DNA of 64,000 nucleotides, taken from contig CM029120.1 of assembly GCA_016859345.1 (NCBI GenBank), positions 25,107,001 to 25,171,000 on the forward strand. The letters run 5' to 3'. Made by a program: the position numbers and the translations under genes. Of the stretch, positions 13,478-24,700 are shown one piece after another (the first letter of the stretch is position 1; each line of letters begins with the position of its first letter). The notes under the pieces were generated by a model, which did not search any database, was not told the DNA's origin, and saw nothing but the letters and a program-made list of their open reading frames with translations. This DNA is from Istiophorus platypterus (taxonomy: Eukaryota; Chordata; Actinopteri; Istiophoriformes; Istiophoridae).

Positions 13478-14473
13478 AAGAATGTGAAACCACTTTATTA
13501 TCTTTTGGGGTCTTTGTTATTGGATCTCAGGAGTGAGACCAGAGAAAGTACACTCCTGGAAAAGAGACCGATGTTTTATTCAACAGCAAGCAAGACTTTA
13601 CTAGTGGTGTCTGTGATAAGAGCTGATGAAGAGGATAGCTCTTTGAATTCTTATTTTAAAAATTTTCTGGTAACTCTCAACTACACTGCTAGACTTCATT
13701 TCACCACTGTGAAAAAATAAAAATAAGTGAAAGATCAATTCAAAGATCAATTTTATTCATAGGTTTGATTCTGGCCTCCTTGTCATGGGTTCAATATTAC
13801 TGCCTCATTTTTTCAGACATTAATATGGAACTTTCCTTACTCCAAGGATATTCATTTATTTTAACAGTGATTCTCAGAATGAACTGTATGTAATAATGTA
13901 TTACCTTGAATGGTAAGGAAAGTATAGCAATCAAATTGCAGTACATCAAGAAGTTATTCAGAATGATATAAAGGACTAGTCAACTCTAAAGATGATTTTC
14001 ATACTTCTAAATTATGAACAGGGGTTAAACAAGTAATTTGAGTAAAAATAAAACAAAATGCCATTTAGAGTCTAGAATAATAACAAAATCACTCAAATAT
14101 ATTCAAAGACTCAAAATTACTACAATTACAAATAACGTACTATCAATGGTCAATGGTAATAGTATGGTCACACAGTAAACAAAGGCATTTGATTACTTGG
14201 CCATGTAACCCTTGTGTGATGTTGGGATCTGTTTGCCAAAAGAAAAATGGTAAGTTAAATTGTTTTTTCATCCTCAGACTCATTGACGTAGGCTCATTTT
14301 CTGTGAGGAACATATAACAAAAACAAATTTTAAATGTCTGCACATTGTACACCCTCCACATTAATCTTAAATATATGGTATTCACATCACCACATGTAAT
14401 ATAAGGGTAATAAAAGTCTGGAAATGGTAGCTGCTGTGTACCTGTGTCCTCGTCCTACCTGGGCCTGCTGTTG

Positions 14474-14590
14474 GTGTGTGTGTGTGTGTGTCTGTGTGTG
14501 TGTGTGTGTGTGTCTGTGTGTGTGTTTGTTCGTACATGTATGTGTGCATATGTGTGTGCATGCTTGTGCGCGTGTGTGTGCTTGTGCAGT
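14474..14590. repeat. Imperfect (TG)n microsatellite
   Basis: Interrupted TG/TGTC/TGCA tract of about 115 bp. It creates long artefactual Cys-Val or Thr-His reading frames on both strands. Confidence 0.95.
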
Positions 14591-14789
14591 TGTTAATTTT
14601 ACACTTGTCTCCTCCCATATTTCCCACACTTTTTCTCTATCTTTTGGGAAATATTCTATATTATCTCACTCTATCCCAGCTGAAAATTGGGGACAGGATA
14701 CAAGAAATAAATAGCCTTGCCTGTGTGGCTCTTTATCACAATAGTCCAAGATGGCAAAAAGATTGTCTGTTTAGAGGGAGAAGGGAGAG

Positions 14790-15715
14790 AGAGAGGCTTT
14801 GGAAGATAATGACGAGGAAGAGTTTTTTGAGTATTAGGATTACAATTCTGTTGATTCAGAGTATGACAGTAAGTTTAAAGAAGAGATTGACCATTAGCCA
14901 GCTCCAAAAGAGCCCATCAGCAGCCAACCCAGGACCAGGCCACCAGCAGCCAGCCCTCCAGCAGCCATCAAGTGGAGAAATATGGATGTCAAAAAATGGT
15001 GAAATTGAATGGTCATCTTGCCCAAGTAATGAACCACCTAGTATTGCTGTCAATATGATAAGGATGCAAAAAGGGCCAACATGGATGGCATTTTTTCATG
15101 TGCAGGACATCAAGTCTTTTTTTGAACTTTTCATCCCGGATGCAATCCAAAAAATCATTCTGGATTGCACTAATTTGGTAGGACGCCTTTTTTTGGAGAG
15201 AGGTGGATGGAGATGGCCCAAAACCCTTTTAAATGCATACTTTGGCATTCTTATTTCGCTTGAGTTCTAATATCCAAAGAGGAATCCACATAAATCCTGA
15301 GGGTTGCAGAAACTAGCATAACTTTTCTGTGAAACAACATCTCTGGAAAACTTCCACATTATTTCCACGATTACCCACTTCAATAACAGAGATGACAGAC
15401 TAGCTCAGTGGAGAGACAGGCTATCTGCCAACAGTATAGTGTGGGACAAGTGGATGCACTGCCTCCCTGTTTTAAAACACTGGGTCAAATGTCACTGTTG
15501 ATGAGCAGCTGATGCCATTTAGGGGCTGCTGCTCCTTCCAGCAGTCTAAAGCCACAAAATATAGCGTCAAGACCTGGGCTGCCTGTGATGCTGCTTCATC
15601 ATATGCATGGAGCTTGTAACTGTATACAGGAAAGAGAGATGGAGGAGCCCTCAAGAAGAACCAAGGAATGAGAGTTGTCCTGGGAATGACACAGAGACAG
15701 AGACAGGTGTTAGTA
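14790..15715 (+). pseudogene. piggyBac-type transposase relic
   Basis: The frame through 15030-15240 reads VNMIRMQKGPTWMAFFH, VQDIKSFFELFIPDAIQKII and LDCTNLVGR, matching the N-terminal region of piggyBac (PGBD-like) transposases. After a stop at 15268 the homology resumes in shifted frames: TSLENFHIIS, RDDRLAQWRDRL, IVWDKWMHCLPVL, NVTVDEQLMPFRG, ATKYSVKTWAACD and NQGMRVVLGMTQ. These correspond in order to the F-RFD, DKW, TVDE-L-PFRG and KYGIK blocks of the DDE domain. The Asp of TVDE is retained, but frameshifts, stops and the missing C-terminal third make it inactive. I could not define TTAA-flanked termini. It lies between the convergent 3' ends of enpep and rrh. Confidence 0.88.
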
Positions 15716-16383
15716 AAATTCCTGATCCAAGTATTTTTATTATTCTAGGTTCTGGCCAGAAGCAACAAAAGAAAAGCTACGATATGTGTGGACCCAAGAT
15801 AGACAGGAAGTGACAATATACATGCATCAAGTGCAAAAAATACATATACAAGACACACACAGTAAAACTCCACCCCTCATGTATTGTATAGGCAGGCGTG
15901 AATAGACTGTGTGTTCAGTGGGGTTTAATGTGTTGTGCAGGCTGACATCAATACTGTATCTGTTCATTGGGGCTCATCTTGTGTAGACTGACATGAATTT
16001 GTTAAATTTCTAATTAAGTTCAAAGAAATGAACATCAATAGTGATAAAAAAAAACTTGTTTCATTTATATTTGTTTTTTCATCCATATCTTGTTTATAGT
16101 TATTTTTTCATTACATTTTATCACAAACAATGAATCACAGTTTAATTCATAAATGTGATCTAGCGGTGGCAAATGGCAAATATTAACGATATATGCTGTA
16201 TGTGTTGCTTGTAACTGGGATAAAGTAAATATCTGTCAAGTATTTTTACATAAATTGTAATGGCTGTATTGATTTAAAAACCCAATAATGTGGTGGGTCC
16301 ACCAGACTTGAGAGCATTGGCTGAATAACAAAAACATGAACATCACACAAGGTTTAAAAGCACACAGACATGGGAGTTGGACC

Positions 16384-16393
<10 letters not shown>

Positions 16394-16414
<21 letters not shown>

Positions 16415-16416
16415 AA
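16394..16416. repeat. Poly(A) run, 23 A
   Basis: Uninterrupted A tract, possibly the tail of an old retroposed copy. No clear element body was recognised immediately upstream. Confidence 0.8.
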
Positions 16417-16819
16417 GCATTTGGTGAGTACAATCGGATTACTGGATTGTTCAAGAGTTTGACAGCTACTTCACATTAATTCAGACATATGCCTAAACAC
16501 GAGGAAATATCAGTACTATGACACCTTGAGGATCCATCTACAATTTATGGTAGGATGCTGGCAAGTCTATGTGTGTATGTGTGTATGTGTGTTTAAGGCA
16601 AATGGAGAGAGAGAGAGGGGTGGTGAAAGAGAGAGAAAGACTGCAGATCATTATGTGTTTAGTTCTGATTATATTACTTTGAGCAATATATTTCACTTTG
16701 TTGAATGAAACATCAGTCTCTCGTCCTTCTTCTGGGACCTGAAAAGTCTGACCCTAAAAGACTGAACGGCAGCCTTCTTCCAACAGTGCAATGTTGCCTT
16801 ATGTCAAGATGACTTATGT

Positions 16820-17560
16820 TGACTTGTGGTGTTCCACCAAACTAGAAAAATCCCTCTTAGCCTGACAAGATAGGCTTAAAACATATAAGCAAGCCCTTTA
16901 TAATACCAGGGCAGCCTATTACTCATCTTTAATAGAGGAAAATAGAAACAACCCTAGGTTTCTTTTCAGCACTGTAGCCAGACTGACTGAGAGTTATAGC
17001 TTGATAGATCCATGTATTCCTATAGCTCTCAGTAGTGATAACATTATGATCTTCTTTTGTGACAAAATTCTATTAGTGACATTAACCAATTAGTGACAAT
17101 TAACCTCCTCCTGCCTTCAGCTGACATCGATTTATCTTCATACACAGGAACCTAAGAAGGAGCTATAAAACTGCATATATACTCAGACAGTTTTCTCCCA
17201 TTGACCTTCACCAACTAACTTCAGTGATTCCTCCATCTAAACCATCAACATGTCTCTTAAACCCCATCCCACTAGGCTGATGAAGGAAGTTTTACCCTTA
17301 GTTAGCACTTCTCTATTAGATATAATCAGTCATTCCTTATTAAAAAGCTATGTACCACAGTCCTTTGAGATAACTTTGATCAACCCTCTTTTTAAAATGC
17401 CTACTCCTGTTCCCGCCAACTATAGACCCGAATCTAATCTTCTCTTTCTCTCTAAGCCCAAAATTGCTGCACAGCTATTTTTGATTCTGTCTTTCCTAGT
17501 CATACTGCCACAACTTCTACATGGACACCACAATCTCTTTTTAGAGCTGAAGTTTTTAGT
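16820..17560 (+). mobile_element. L2-like LINE fragment (endonuclease/RT junction)
   Basis: The reading includes MSLKPHPTRLMKEVLPLVST, then SLLDIISHSLLKSYVPQSFE and VPANYRPESNLLFLSKPK. These match the RT N-terminus of teleost L2-like LINEs (DPIPTRLLKEVLP; VPQSFK; ANYRPISNLPFLSK). The upstream part (from GTGTTCCACCAAACTAG) is nearly the reverse complement of 36480-36540 and resembles 50740-51100, so three window copies belong to one family. It is truncated at 17560. Confidence 0.85.
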
Positions 17561-17570
17561 TTAAAGAGTC

Positions 17571-17720
17571 TGTATAGCCTGCACACTTGCTTGGTCATCA
17601 ACAGTATCTGTCTCATCAGTCACCTCTTCCAATTCACCATTTTCATAAAGATTCCAGCAGTCCTCTTGATTTAAACCGATGAAGTTATCTGTTTCATTAT
17701 TGGGAATCATTGTAGCTCCT
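17571..17720 (-). pseudogene. Unidentified acidic coding-like ORF, distal part
   Basis: On the minus strand, from ATG at 17710-17708, 50 open codons run to TAA. They begin MIPNNETDNFIGLNQEDCWN and later read ELEEVTDETDTVDDQASV. The codon pattern and acidic composition look coding rather than random. The piece at 18214-18005 has similar character, and a dispersed repeat sits between them. I do not recognise the protein. It could be a retroposed gene relic or the accessory or terminal part of a transposon ORF. Confidence 0.4.
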
Positions 17721-17721
17721 C

Positions 17722-18004
17722 TTTAATTCCACCAAGGAAGTTGTTGTGGATGTTATCATCCATGTCTGTCTGTTGGTTTGTTTTTTGGTTTAATTGTCAG
17801 CAGGACTACATAAAAGTACTTAACTGATTTGCACCAAACTTGGTGATAGGATGGGGCCAAGGCCAGGGAAGAACCCATTAAATTTCGGGCCAATCTGGCT
17901 ATCTTTACATTGAGTTGAATTTTTTCTCTGATGTCTGGTGTCTTTTGGTTGACATTGTCTGATGTTTGACTTTGGTGGATGTATGCGCTCTACAGAGAGC
18001 CATT
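17722..18004 (+). repeat. Dispersed teleost repeat, copy 1
   Basis: Starts with CTGTTGGTTTG-type runs, then TGTCAGCAGGACTACATAAA, then CACCAAACTTGGTGATAGGA, and ends with CTCTACAGAGAGCCATTCTA. The same sequence in inverse orientation is at 47290-47545. It appears inserted into the decayed ORF at 17571-18215. Class not assigned. Confidence 0.75.
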
Positions 18005-18215
18005 CTAGTTTATAATATGTTCATGATTGAAGAAAGCTATGTCATCTATTAAAGTAATAACTGCATCATCCTGAAGATCTGACCACTTTGAATTTAGTCT
18101 TTCAAAGGAATCAAGGTCATCCAAATTCGCCTATAATTGACAATATTGTGCTGTTTGTTCTCTAAGTCTAGTCAAAAGAATATCATCATCATATTGATCA
18201 CATTCCATCATCAGC
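18005..18215 (-). pseudogene. Unidentified acidic coding-like ORF, proximal part
   Basis: The minus strand reads from MMECDQYDDD (ATG near 18210) through ILLTRLREQTAQYCQL, one TAG stop, then ANLDDLDSFERLNSKWSDLQ and DDAVITLIDDIAFFNHEH, ending in a stop at the edge of the inserted repeat. That is about 65 codons with one in-frame stop. Family unknown; see the matching finding. Confidence 0.4.
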
Positions 18216-18574
18216 AATCATATTACTATCCTTTCAGACATATTGCCTTCTTGCTGCTTTGACTGATTTGTATGAACTGGTTTGTAAGAGTTTCCTAGGA
18301 ATTATTGCATATATATATATGCACATATATACATGTGAATATACATATGAATATACATATGCATTACGTAAGTACAGTCCATTTTTTCAACCTCTAGTCG
18401 TCACTTTCACGTTCAGGTCCTTTTTTTTCTGGCTGGCACTTCTGTATAAGAAGATGTAAGAACAATGAGTAATGAGTTTTCCTATCATTGTTTCGGCCCT
18501 TTCAAGTACAGGATATTATTCTCACAAGGCAGTAAAAGAATGCAATTCATGCACAGAGATACTTTCATTGTTAG

Positions 18575-18580
18575 TTTATT
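18575..18580 (-). terminator. rrh: Candidate poly(A) signal for rrh
   Basis: AATAAA on the minus strand about 215 bp after the rrh stop codon. A reasonable distance for a 3' UTR; not verified by transcripts. Confidence 0.45.
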
Positions 18581-18794
18581 ATTGAACTGGAACACAGACA
18601 GTAACTACAATGTCAAAGCAAGTGGAATTTACACAGTAAAAACCACAGTGCACAATTATGTTATTAAACAGAAAATAGCTACAGCAGAAGAAAAACACTG
18701 ACTGTGATTCCTGTGATTTCATCATAGCAATCTTCCATCCATGATTTTAATGCCAATGTCTATTATTACAATATAATACTGAGGCAATTTCATC

Positions 18795-21700
18795 TCACTG
18801 GGTTAGAGGTTGTTGGGAGGTTGTCATGGGAACTTGGGTATTGATGGTGATTCGCTGCCTGGTTTGACATCGGATCATCCCTATGATGGCTCTTCTGAAC
18901 CTAAAGGAAAAGAACATTTAAGTCTGTGAATGCGCCATCACTAAAACTTTATAATAACACATACCCCTCTCTACTGTGCACAACTGCTTGTCACAAGCGC
19001 ATTAAAAAAGTAAACATGCACACACTGTTTTCAAAGAATAAAGAAAAGAAAAACCCTCACTTTTTGTTGGCAATAACATAAATGCAGGGGTTGTAAAAAG
19101 TGGAGGACTTGGCAAAGAGTGGAGCGATGATAGCCATGGGGGCAGGTATGCTTCTTGGGTCACCAAACGATGCCCAGAGGCACACGATGGAGTATGGAGA
19201 CCAGGCCACCAGGAACATGATAATCATCACTATGGACATCTGCTGGCCACAAACATAGCAACACAACTTTTATGTAATACAGGCAGAATACTATTTGTAG
19301 TATAAAGTAGAGAAGTGAGATAGTTAGGAGATAGACATTAAGTTGAAGAAAGGCATGGTTTTCCTGGTCAAGTAGACTCACTTATGGTTTTTACGATGAG
19401 TATGATGGTTGACCAAAAAATTGGACCATGATGTGTCCAGTGGACAGTAGATGTGTCAACAGTGCATTCAGGATGCAATAAGAAGTTTTACAATTTTCAC
19501 AGCACATGCAGGGAAACACCAACTGATTAACTGACTGGTAGCCAACTGGTGGACAACTTCAACTCAATAATCAGATGATGGCCTACGCAATGCTGCATTC
19601 TACTGTAAGTGGCACACTACCTCAATGACAGCATAGTAGTAGCAGTAGTAGAAGAAAGAATGAGACTGAAGATGGGCCAGTGTGGTTCAAGTTTCACCTT
19701 GGTGACATCCATCTGATCTGACCAGTCAATGTTGATCCTGTCCAGGCAGTTTCCAGCTTTGTATCTCCTCACAGTGACTGACACATTGTAGTAGCAGTAA
19801 AACATGACAGACAGAGGCATTACAAAGTTCCCAGCAATCACTGCCATAGTGTAAGAGATGAATGAGCTGTGGAGGAAAGGCAGAATAAGTATGTGCTTAT
19901 AAAATGATATACTAGATCATGTTTCATCTTGGGCCTCGCTAACATATATTAGTATGTATATTAATGTTTTATAAGAAATGCATTTATATTACCAAATCAG
20001 CTGCATGTCTACAATCTAAGTCTAATAATTCAGGATTTAAGAAAATAATTATAATTAACTAATAAAAAAGAGTTTATATGTACTACTACTAGTAACCCTT
20101 CATTAACTTCCATATTTGTCAACATGGGAAATTTAAGCATTACTAAATAGAGGTAGTGGCAATTTACAGTAGTGCCAGTGGTACTAGCAGTAGTAGAAAG
20201 TATAGTGCGTAGTATAGGATATTTTAGGCCAATACTAACATTGAGATTTTAGTGTTTTAAAAAAAATCTGATAATGACATGTCAGCCATTTAAAAAAGAA
20301 AATTGGACAACAAATAAATTCATTCATCATTTCAATCCAATCACTGCCCCCCTCCAACACAAAAATGACATCAACTTTTAATATTAAAATGGCCGTGTTT
20401 TTTCAGATGGTGTTGGATGACTTTTCCATGAAAGAAAGAGAAAGAATTTTTGACATTGCTGCCTCTGAAACCCCCCCAGAAGAATTGATATCTACAACAT
20501 TTTGAAGAATTTCCTCAATGGGTACTAAAAACATTCCTGTGGAGAAGCTTGGGTCTATAACAACAAATGGAGCCCCCGCTATGATAGCGCACCAAATAGG
20601 GTTTATTGCATATTGCAATGCAGACTTTCCTAAATTTTTGAACTATCCATGCATCATGCATCAGTAGGCTATATGCTCAAAGGTTACAGGATTTGGTCAT
20701 GTCATAACACTTGCTGATCATCAATTCCATTCAAGCAAAGGCCAAACAACACAGAAGCTTCAAACTGTTTCTTAACAAAATGTCTGCTGAGTATGTTGAT
20801 CTCCTACTCAACATAGAGGTCAGATGGCTGAGCAGTAGTGAGAAACTATAGCACTTTATTTCCTTGATGAAGGAAAATCAAGGCTTTCATGGAATCAAGG
20901 GAGGAGGACACTACCCCATTGTTTGACCATGCTTGATCCAGCATTCCTGACAGATGTGACAGAGAAACTTAATAACATGAACCTACAGTTAAGAGGCAAA
21001 GCAAAAACCATATGTGATATGATTGGTGCTGTGAAGGCTTTTAAAGCAAAACTGTCATTTTACATTCAGCAAGTGAAAAATAAAAGACTAAATCACTTCT
21101 GCACAGTTGTAAAGGTGTTGGAAAGCCATACTTTGGCAGCTGATGTTTCATATGTTCACATGTATTGTGACTTTCTGTTCCAGCTTGGGCAGGAGTTTGG
21201 CAAAAGGTTCAATGATTTTGATAAACTTGAGCCCTGAGTGGCATTCATTGCCAACCCCTTCATGGAGGTAGGCAAAGGTAAGATTTCAGAGCAGATGGCT
21301 GAACTGTTCAGTTCTGATCCAATGGAGATGAAGATTGAGGTTATAAATCTCCTGAATCATGTCAAACTAAAATTTTTAGAACATTCATAACATTTCTTGA
21401 GCCTGGAAGACCCAGAAAAGTATATACTCATTCATCAAGAAGCCCTGAATTTACCTGCTTTATTTGGCTCTACATACCTTTGTGACTTGGACTGACAGAT
21501 AAACATTTAAATGACTCTATAAGAATGAACCTAAGAGGATAAACTCCAGCACACACCTCTCTTGTGGATTCAATGCAGTGCCAGTCATCTCACTAAGTAT
21601 AGAAAATAGTGAATGCACTTATAATGCACATGTGGACCATAGAATGATGATGAGCTTTTGATATGTGAATGCAGGTGATGTGTTACACATATATATGTGT

Positions 21701-24700
21701 GTAAAAAAAATAATTTAAAGAAAAAAAGTAAAAGAAAAAATGGTAATGTTTTCTAAGACTTTTGATGATAATTTAAGATGTTTTTGATCCAAAATGTGAG
21801 CTTTGAATATCGACACTATATTGATAATATTTTTGATACATGGTTATTCAAAATTGTCTTAATTCAGAACGATAATCTGAGTGTTTTGATACGTTATATG
21901 AAAAAATGTATATAAATAATTGTTTCAAAGTAGCGCTCAGGTAAAAAAAAGGGGGGGGACCCCTGTTCTTGACAAAACAATGTCTACAACTTATTTTGGT
22001 TAACAATGGATTTGCAGATAAATTAATACTGTTTGTTCAGTTCAGTTCAGTCATTTTCTGTTAGTTCTGTTGTAGCTCATGTTGATGCTACAATACCTAA
22101 CTGACATAATTGACTTCTCTATGACTGCAGGACCCTAGTAATCAGATGAACTAATAAGATAAGCCATTCTTTAACTTAAGCAGCGCAATCTGACACAGTA
22201 AATTTAGTAAAAAGGTAGGTCAAGACCACCTGTCACACTCACTAAAACATACTCTCTCTTTTACCATGTAGGGGATACAACAGCACAACCAGAACTTTTA
22301 AAGAAGGACATAAACTTGGACTATAATTTATTTTAATATTAGTCTGCTTTTATTTGTTTGGATGGTTCCTTTTTAACAGTTTTTAACAGATTTATCACGG
22401 GATATAGTTTTATGTTGTGTTTATCTATGCTTTCATTTTCTGGGCATTTACTGTATTATCATTGTATTTGTAATCTGCGCTGGTTGATTAGCATTGGAGC
22501 ACTGTAATTTCAAACCAATCCCAGGTTACCACAGTAGCAGTAGTATTATTTGGTGTGTCATTATTAGTGATTCATTCTTCTTAGTAGATTTAAAGAAAAA
22601 TGTTATAGTTACTGTCAAGTATAGAAGTAATATCTGCAGTCTACTGATGACTCACGCATCATTCTGTCTCCAATTGATTGTGCATGTAGCTCCAGTAGGG
22701 TCAGGGGCATAACCAGCCCAGCCCACTATAGGCATAGAGGACCAGAACACAGCATTCAGCCATGCTGCCAGAATAAGAAGGTTGTATGATCGCACTGTCA
22801 TTTTCTGCCCTGGAGACAGAAATGACATGTACATGCATGATTAAGATCAGGAAAGTCAGTAAATTGTAAATTCAGTGTGGAGATACTGGTTTCATTACAA
22901 TTTATTTTTCTGGGTTTTGACATGTTCTAGTAAGTTTCCAATCATTCGAATTAATTAACGCTATGTAACACTTGTGACATGTAAACAGGTTTGTGTTTAT
23001 TATGCAGCTGCAAACTTTTAAAAATTGTACAATTTGAGAAAACTGGAGAAAAAAAGAAAGGGTGTCTATTTCTATTTTTTCAGGAACAGAACAGTCACAA
23101 AAAAACAGGGTTTCAGTGTGAACCTAAAAAGATTCACAGAAAAATAGGAATATTTCTCCCATTTTTTAAACCAATTGGGAATAAAAAAATAATAGACTGT
23201 CCAGAGGATGACGCAAGAAGAAAGATCATTAGGTCATCATGATTAAAAATCCTTATCCCATTGCGAGCACAGACATGTTAAAGAAATTTCATGGCAATAT
23301 CCCTATTACAATCAATATCTGATGCATACATGTAAAGGTTTTTGCCTGATGTTTGCACTAAAGAACAGGTCAAGGATCAATAACACTGGAGACCATGAAC
23401 AACTTATTAAATATTAATTAGCTACACCTAGCTAAAATTAATACAGTCCTGTAATAATTCCTAACCATGTGAAGGCTCTAATGTTTTGTTTTGTTTTTTT
23501 AACTGTCAACAGAGATGTTGATGCAACTGTATAATCACTAACAAACTTTCAAATAATTATATACTGTAGTAAGTTTATTTTTACATGCATACATAGTGAG
23601 CAGAAGAGCAGGAAATAGATACCTATGTCTGGTCTGCAGATGGTGAGATAGCGGTCAATGGCCACCACAGTCAATAGGCCAATACTGGCCATCCCAAAGA
23701 AGATATTGAGAGCTGCATAGATCTGGAGAAAAAAACATAGAAATGTAAACCTTTTTTAACAGAGAGTTCACGATAATCACTTGCATTGATGTTGCCTTAA
23801 GATTTATTCACTAAAACATGACATAAAAATGGTACACACTGATACGTAGCTTTGGCAACAATAAATTCAGATTAGTGTGTTCACTGTGATGGAAGACCTA
23901 ATGCACACAAGTGTGAGGTCCCTAAACTTGATTTTAACAGTGTACTGAAATAAACTGAAACCAGTGGCTGCTTAAAAGACTGAATAGACACATTCAGCAA
24001 TCTACAAGTCTATTCTATGCCTATACTTATGTATACCTAATGGATATCCATTATTAACCTTCAAAAATAAACTGTTGGCTACATGAAAACTTGTGTCAAT
24101 AGTCAATGGGGATTTTACTTAAGATACTGTGATAATTGTCATAATGCTATGTGTGTATTTTTTTTTTTTACAACAAATAAACAAAAATTTAGCAACTCAT
24201 TCATATTTTGTATCAGGATGTGGTAGAAATAAAGAATTACCATGAGATGACAGAGGTATTTAAATCAAATTGCAAAACAGTTATTAACACTAACAGGACC
24301 TAAAAGTTGCGTAATTTAAGCAAACTGAAGCAGCAAGTCTGTCAGCATGTCAGTAAGTCAAATATTCATAGGCTAACAAGCTCTACTGTTTTACACTGGT
24401 TCATGAACAAATCTGGCTTGTCCCTTAGACCTCAAGTGGTGTCCTCAGATTCCCTCTACAAACGGACTGCAGTACAGCATGTACAGGAAGGGCAGCAAAT
24501 CTGTACGTGGGCCGGTACCAGCAGCCTGGTCAAGTTTAGTTGAGCAACATATAGTACTAAATTGTCTCAGCAAGGAGTACAAACTTTACAGTAAACCCTG
24601 AGGAGAAAATTTATGTCAGTCACTACCCGTGCTGCTTAAGGCAAGTTAAACTTTGTCACACAGTTTTCAATTGAATTTGTAACACAATTTAAGGTTATAT

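Noticed and set aside
14382..14714. Overlapping Thr-His and Cys-Val rich ORFs on both strands
   Set aside because: They are direct translations of the (TG)n microsatellite.
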